A model generated the notes under the pieces. That model was not told the DNA's origin. It ran no database searches and was given only the letters and a program-made list of their open reading frames with translations. The translations under genes and the position numbers were made by a program. Shown in pieces: positions 39,369-41,801 of a stretch of 41,801 nt of DNA. This DNA is from Sutterella sp. (GTDB taxonomy: Bacteria; Pseudomonadota; Gammaproteobacteria; Burkholderiales; Burkholderiaceae_F). Location: the NCBI GenBank assembly GCA_020025915.1, contig JAHHRH010000010.1, positions 1 to 41,801 of the forward strand. The letters are read 5' to 3'. Position 1 is the first letter of the stretch. Each line of letters starts with the position of its first letter.

Positions 39369-40223
39369 ATGACTGAAACTAAAGTTCGAACCAATGTGTG
39401 GCGCTGTGCTAACCATCTCTTCAATGTCGACCGTCTTCATCCGTTAGTGATGGGGATTTTGAATGTAACGCCAGACTCCTTTTCGGATGGTGGCACGCAT
39501 AACGGCTTAGAAGATGCTGTTGCTTGGGCGCACCGCATGCGTGATGAAGGCGCGCACATAATTGACGTGGGTGGTGAGTCGACGCGCCCGGGATTCGATG
39601 AAAGGGGCGTTAGCCTTGAAGAAGAACGTCGTCGTGTGCTGCCAGTGGTCGAACGATTGGTGAATGAGGGCTTCATTGTGAGCGTGGATACCTCTAAGCC
39701 TGAAATGATGAACGATGTGGCTAGTTTGGGTGTTCATATCTTGAACGATATTCGTGGGTTTGAGATGCCAGGTGCCATGGAAGCGGCGGCGCGTACTGAG
39801 TGCGGGTTGGTCGTGATGCACCGTTCAATGTCGACGGATTATCATGATGTCGTGGCCGAAGTCGAAGCTTACCTTCAAGATCGTCAACGCTTGCTTGAGG
39901 ATTTGGGTGTTTCTAAGGATCGTATTTGTTGGGATCCAGGGTTTGGCTTTGGTAAAACGGTTGAACAAAACTATATGTTGTTAGGAGCAACAGCACGTTT
40001 TGTGGCATCCGGACAGCCCTATTTGATGGGGCTTTCTCGTAAGTCCTCGATCGGGGTCGCGACGGGGCATACGAAGCCAACGGATCGCGTCACGGGTAGC
40101 GTTGCTGGCGCACTGATTGCAGTGCAAGAAGGGGCGCAGGTTGTTCGTGTACATGATTGTCGCGAAACAACCGATGCTATTGCCGTTTGGCGCGCAACAG
40201 AAGAGGCTTGTGGACGCCGTTGA
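39369..40223 (+). CDS. folP: Dihydropteroate synthase
   Basis: A 284-residue TIM-barrel enzyme joining p-aminobenzoate to the pterin pyrophosphate in folate synthesis; it is the sulphonamide target. Seen: VMGILNVTPDSFSDGG, IIDVGGESTRPG, SVDTSKPEMM, ILNDIRGFE, WDPGFGFGKTVEQNY, GLSRKSSIG and VRVHDCRET. The usual MHxxGxPxxMQ loop is replaced by VVMHRSMSTDYHDV. ATG 39369 has GAGA upstream; an ORF start at 39354 is a TTG. Order ftsH-folP-glmM is the conserved proteobacterial one. Confidence 0.97.
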   Translation: MTETKVRTNVWRCANHLFNVDRLHPLVMGILNVTPDSFSDGGTHNGLEDAVAWAHRMRDEGAHIIDVGGESTRPGFDERGVSLEEERRRVLPVVERLVNEGFIVSVDTSKPEMMNDVASLGVHILNDIRGFEMPGAMEAAARTECGLVVMHRSMSTDYHDVVAEVEAYLQDRQRLLEDLGVSKDRICWDPGFGFGKTVEQNYMLLGATARFVASGQPYLMGLSRKSSIGVATGHTKPTDRVTGSVAGALIAVQEGAQVVRVHDCRETTDAIAVWRATEEACGRR

Positions 40224-40297
40224 TGAATAAATCAGGCCTTCAAAAGGCCGTTTGTTCATCGAACGTGATTGCACGAATTTAAAGGAGAAAACAATCA

Positions 40298-41641
40298 ATG
40301 ACTCGTCGTTATTTCGGAACCGATGGTGTTCGTGGTCGTGTGGGTAAGGCACCGATTACGCCGGATTTTGTCCTTCGTTTGGGGCAAGCTGCAGGCCGAG
40401 TTTTGCGTCGTAAGAGCGCAGATGGTCATGCGGCAGTCTTGATTGGTAAAGATACGCGTGTATCTGGCTATATGTTGGAAGCCGCCCTTCAGGCCGGGTT
40501 CTCTTCGGCGGGGGTGGATGTTGTGCTCTGTGGCCCGATTCCGACGCCTGCTGTGGCTTATCTCACGCGCGCCTTGCGTCTTGATGCAGGTGTCGTGATT
40601 TCGGCTAGCCACAATCCCTATGACGATAACGGGATTAAGTTCTTCTCGGGCGAAGGGACAAAATTCCCTGACGCTGTCGAACTTGAAATTGAAGATGAAC
40701 TTGACCGTGGCTACGAATGTGTACCCTCTGCAGAGTTAGGAAAGGCTCAGCGTTTAGATGATGCGGCTGGTCGCTACATCGAGTTTTGTAAGTCGACGAT
40801 TGACTTTAGTACGGACCTAAAGGGCCTACGTATTTTGGTCGACTGTGCTAATGGTGCGGCTTACCATATTGCGCCTGACGTTTTCCATGAACTTGGCGCT
40901 GAAGTGGTTGCGGTAGGTAATCAGCCTAACGGCCTCAACATCAATGACGGTGTGGGGGCAACGCATACAGAGAACCTCTCGCAATTGGTTGCTGAACATC
41001 ATTGCGACGTCGCAGTGAGTCTGGACGGTGATGCAGATCGTTTGATCATGGCCGACGCTAATGGACATGTCTATAACGGCGACGAATTACTCTACGTCAT
41101 CGTGTGTGACCGTATGAGTACAGGTCGAGTGGATGGCGTTGTCGGTACGCTCATGACGAACTATGCCCTCGAACGACGCTTCCACGAAATGAACGTAGGC
41201 TTCATTCGTGCTAAGGTTGGCGACCGTTATGTGCTCGAGCAGTTGAAGGAACACGCTTGGCTCTTTGGTGGCGAAACGTCAGGGCATTTGTTGGCGTTAG
41301 ACCGTCAAACAACGGGTGACGGTATTGTGAGCGCACTGCAAGTGCTTTCTGCGATGCGTCGTACAGGTAAAAGCTTGGCTGAATTGACAGCGGACCTTGA
41401 ACTCTTACCACAGGTGTTAGTCAATAAGCGCATTCCAGCTGGCTATGATTGGCAAAATGATCGCGAGTTCTCTCGTACCGTTGAAGCCTGCCGTACTGAA
41501 GTCGAAGGTCGTGGCCGTGTTCTGATTCGTCCGTCGGGGACGGAACCACTGCTTCGCATTATGGTTGAAGCTGATGATAAGCAGTTGGCGCAGGACTTGG
41601 CTCAACTAATGGCTGATAGTCTTTCTGTTGAAGTTAGTTGA
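40298..41641 (+). CDS. glmM: Phosphoglucosamine mutase
   Basis: A 447-residue phosphohexomutase that interconverts glucosamine 6- and 1-phosphate for UDP-GlcNAc synthesis. The active-site phosphoserine lies in ISASHNPYDDNG (Ser102/Ser104), the metal loop is DGDADR, the sugar-specificity loop GGETSGH, and the phosphate-binding loop RPSGTEPLLRI. AAAGGAGAA precedes the ATG. It supplies both peptidoglycan and lipid A precursors. Confidence 0.98.
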   Translation: MTRRYFGTDGVRGRVGKAPITPDFVLRLGQAAGRVLRRKSADGHAAVLIGKDTRVSGYMLEAALQAGFSSAGVDVVLCGPIPTPAVAYLTRALRLDAGVVISASHNPYDDNGIKFFSGEGTKFPDAVELEIEDELDRGYECVPSAELGKAQRLDDAAGRYIEFCKSTIDFSTDLKGLRILVDCANGAAYHIAPDVFHELGAEVVAVGNQPNGLNINDGVGATHTENLSQLVAEHHCDVAVSLDGDADRLIMADANGHVYNGDELLYVIVCDRMSTGRVDGVVGTLMTNYALERRFHEMNVGFIRAKVGDRYVLEQLKEHAWLFGGETSGHLLALDRQTTGDGIVSALQVLSAMRRTGKSLAELTADLELLPQVLVNKRIPAGYDWQNDREFSRTVEACRTEVEGRGRVLIRPSGTEPLLRIMVEADDKQLAQDLAQLMADSLSVEVS

Positions 41642-41644
41642 CGT

Positions 41645-41797
41645 TCTCTCCGTCGTGAACGGCGGAGATTCTCTACTGGGTCAGTAGCTTGCGCTACTGA
41701 TCCCTTCGGTGGATTCCTGCTGCTGATTCGGGTCGGCTTTTTAGACCGCCCCGAATTCACTTGAGCCTGAGCATTCTTCTCAGACTCCCCACAGGCT
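41645..41797. other. Multi-hairpin region after glmM
   Basis: The last 160 bases hold at least four stems and no ORF: 41645-41667 (9 bp, possible glmM terminator though without a T run), GGGTCAGTAG with CTACTGATCCC (about 41679-41704), a gapped stem around 41727-41759, and AGCCTG with CAGGCT (about 41766-41797). It may be an untranslated RNA, a leader of the next gene, or several terminators. No known RNA family was recognised. Confidence 0.4.
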
Positions 41798-41801
41798 AAC
41801 G

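Noticed and set aside
40232..40252. Terminator between folP and glmM
   Set aside because: Only a four-base GGCC stem with a weak T tract; too small to call.

Overview
The window looks like a core-chromosome segment of a betaproteobacterium, most likely Burkholderiales of the Sutterellaceae type. Reasons: the gyrA-serC-pheA-cmk-rpsA gene order, a short OmpA protein of the kind common in Burkholderiales, the trxA-rho pairing, the ffs/dnaX/ybaB/recR neighbourhood, the yhbY<>rlmE-ftsH-folP-glmM block, and mixed, moderate base composition. The family assignment is inference from gene content and order; no search was run.

Layout. 1-325: decayed accessory DNA with the N-terminal stub of a tyrosine integrase beside the 3' end of tmRNA. 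326-2146 (minus): ssrA, gph and an ompA-family gene. 2392-3711 (minus): an amidohydrolase of the MTA/SAH deaminase type. 3998-13750 (plus): gyrA, serC, pheA, cmk, rpsA, lapB, htpX. 13820-21177 (minus): a complete eight-gene histidine operon hisGDCBHAF(IE) preceded by a hisL leader peptide and attenuator. 21374-25388 (minus): radical SAM protein, MATE exporter, GT-C glycosyltransferase. 25525-25812 (minus): rpmE2 with a structured leader. 26131-27861 (plus): hemC-hemD. 27940-29652 (minus): rho and trxA. 29920-34413 (plus): 4.5S RNA, an SSAT-like acetyltransferase, dnaX, ybaB, a modD-like gene and recR. 34512-35746 (plus): gmhA and greA. 35845-36369 (minus): yhbY. 36446-41641 (plus): rlmE, ftsH, folP, glmM, then a strongly structured 160-base tail.

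The genes are mostly housekeeping: DNA topology and replication, translation and ribosome rescue, protein targeting and quality control, transcription elongation and termination, and synthesis of serine, phenylalanine, histidine, haem, folate and envelope precursors. The points that depart from expectation are: (a) the his operon is of the E. coli type throughout (long HisG, bifunctional HisB and HisIE, His-codon attenuator), which is unusual for a betaproteobacterium and suggests transfer as one unit; (b) dnaX is split, so that the standard reading frame gives a gamma-like protein and the tau C-terminus lies in the +1 frame; (c) GyrA differs at several normally conserved positions, including Met at the position of E. 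coli Asp87; (d) the aromatic/rpsA cluster has lost tyrA, aroA and ihfB, and PheA has no chorismate mutase domain; (e) the tmRNA tag is ANNKRFALAA. No CRISPR array, intact insertion sequence, tRNA or rRNA gene was seen.
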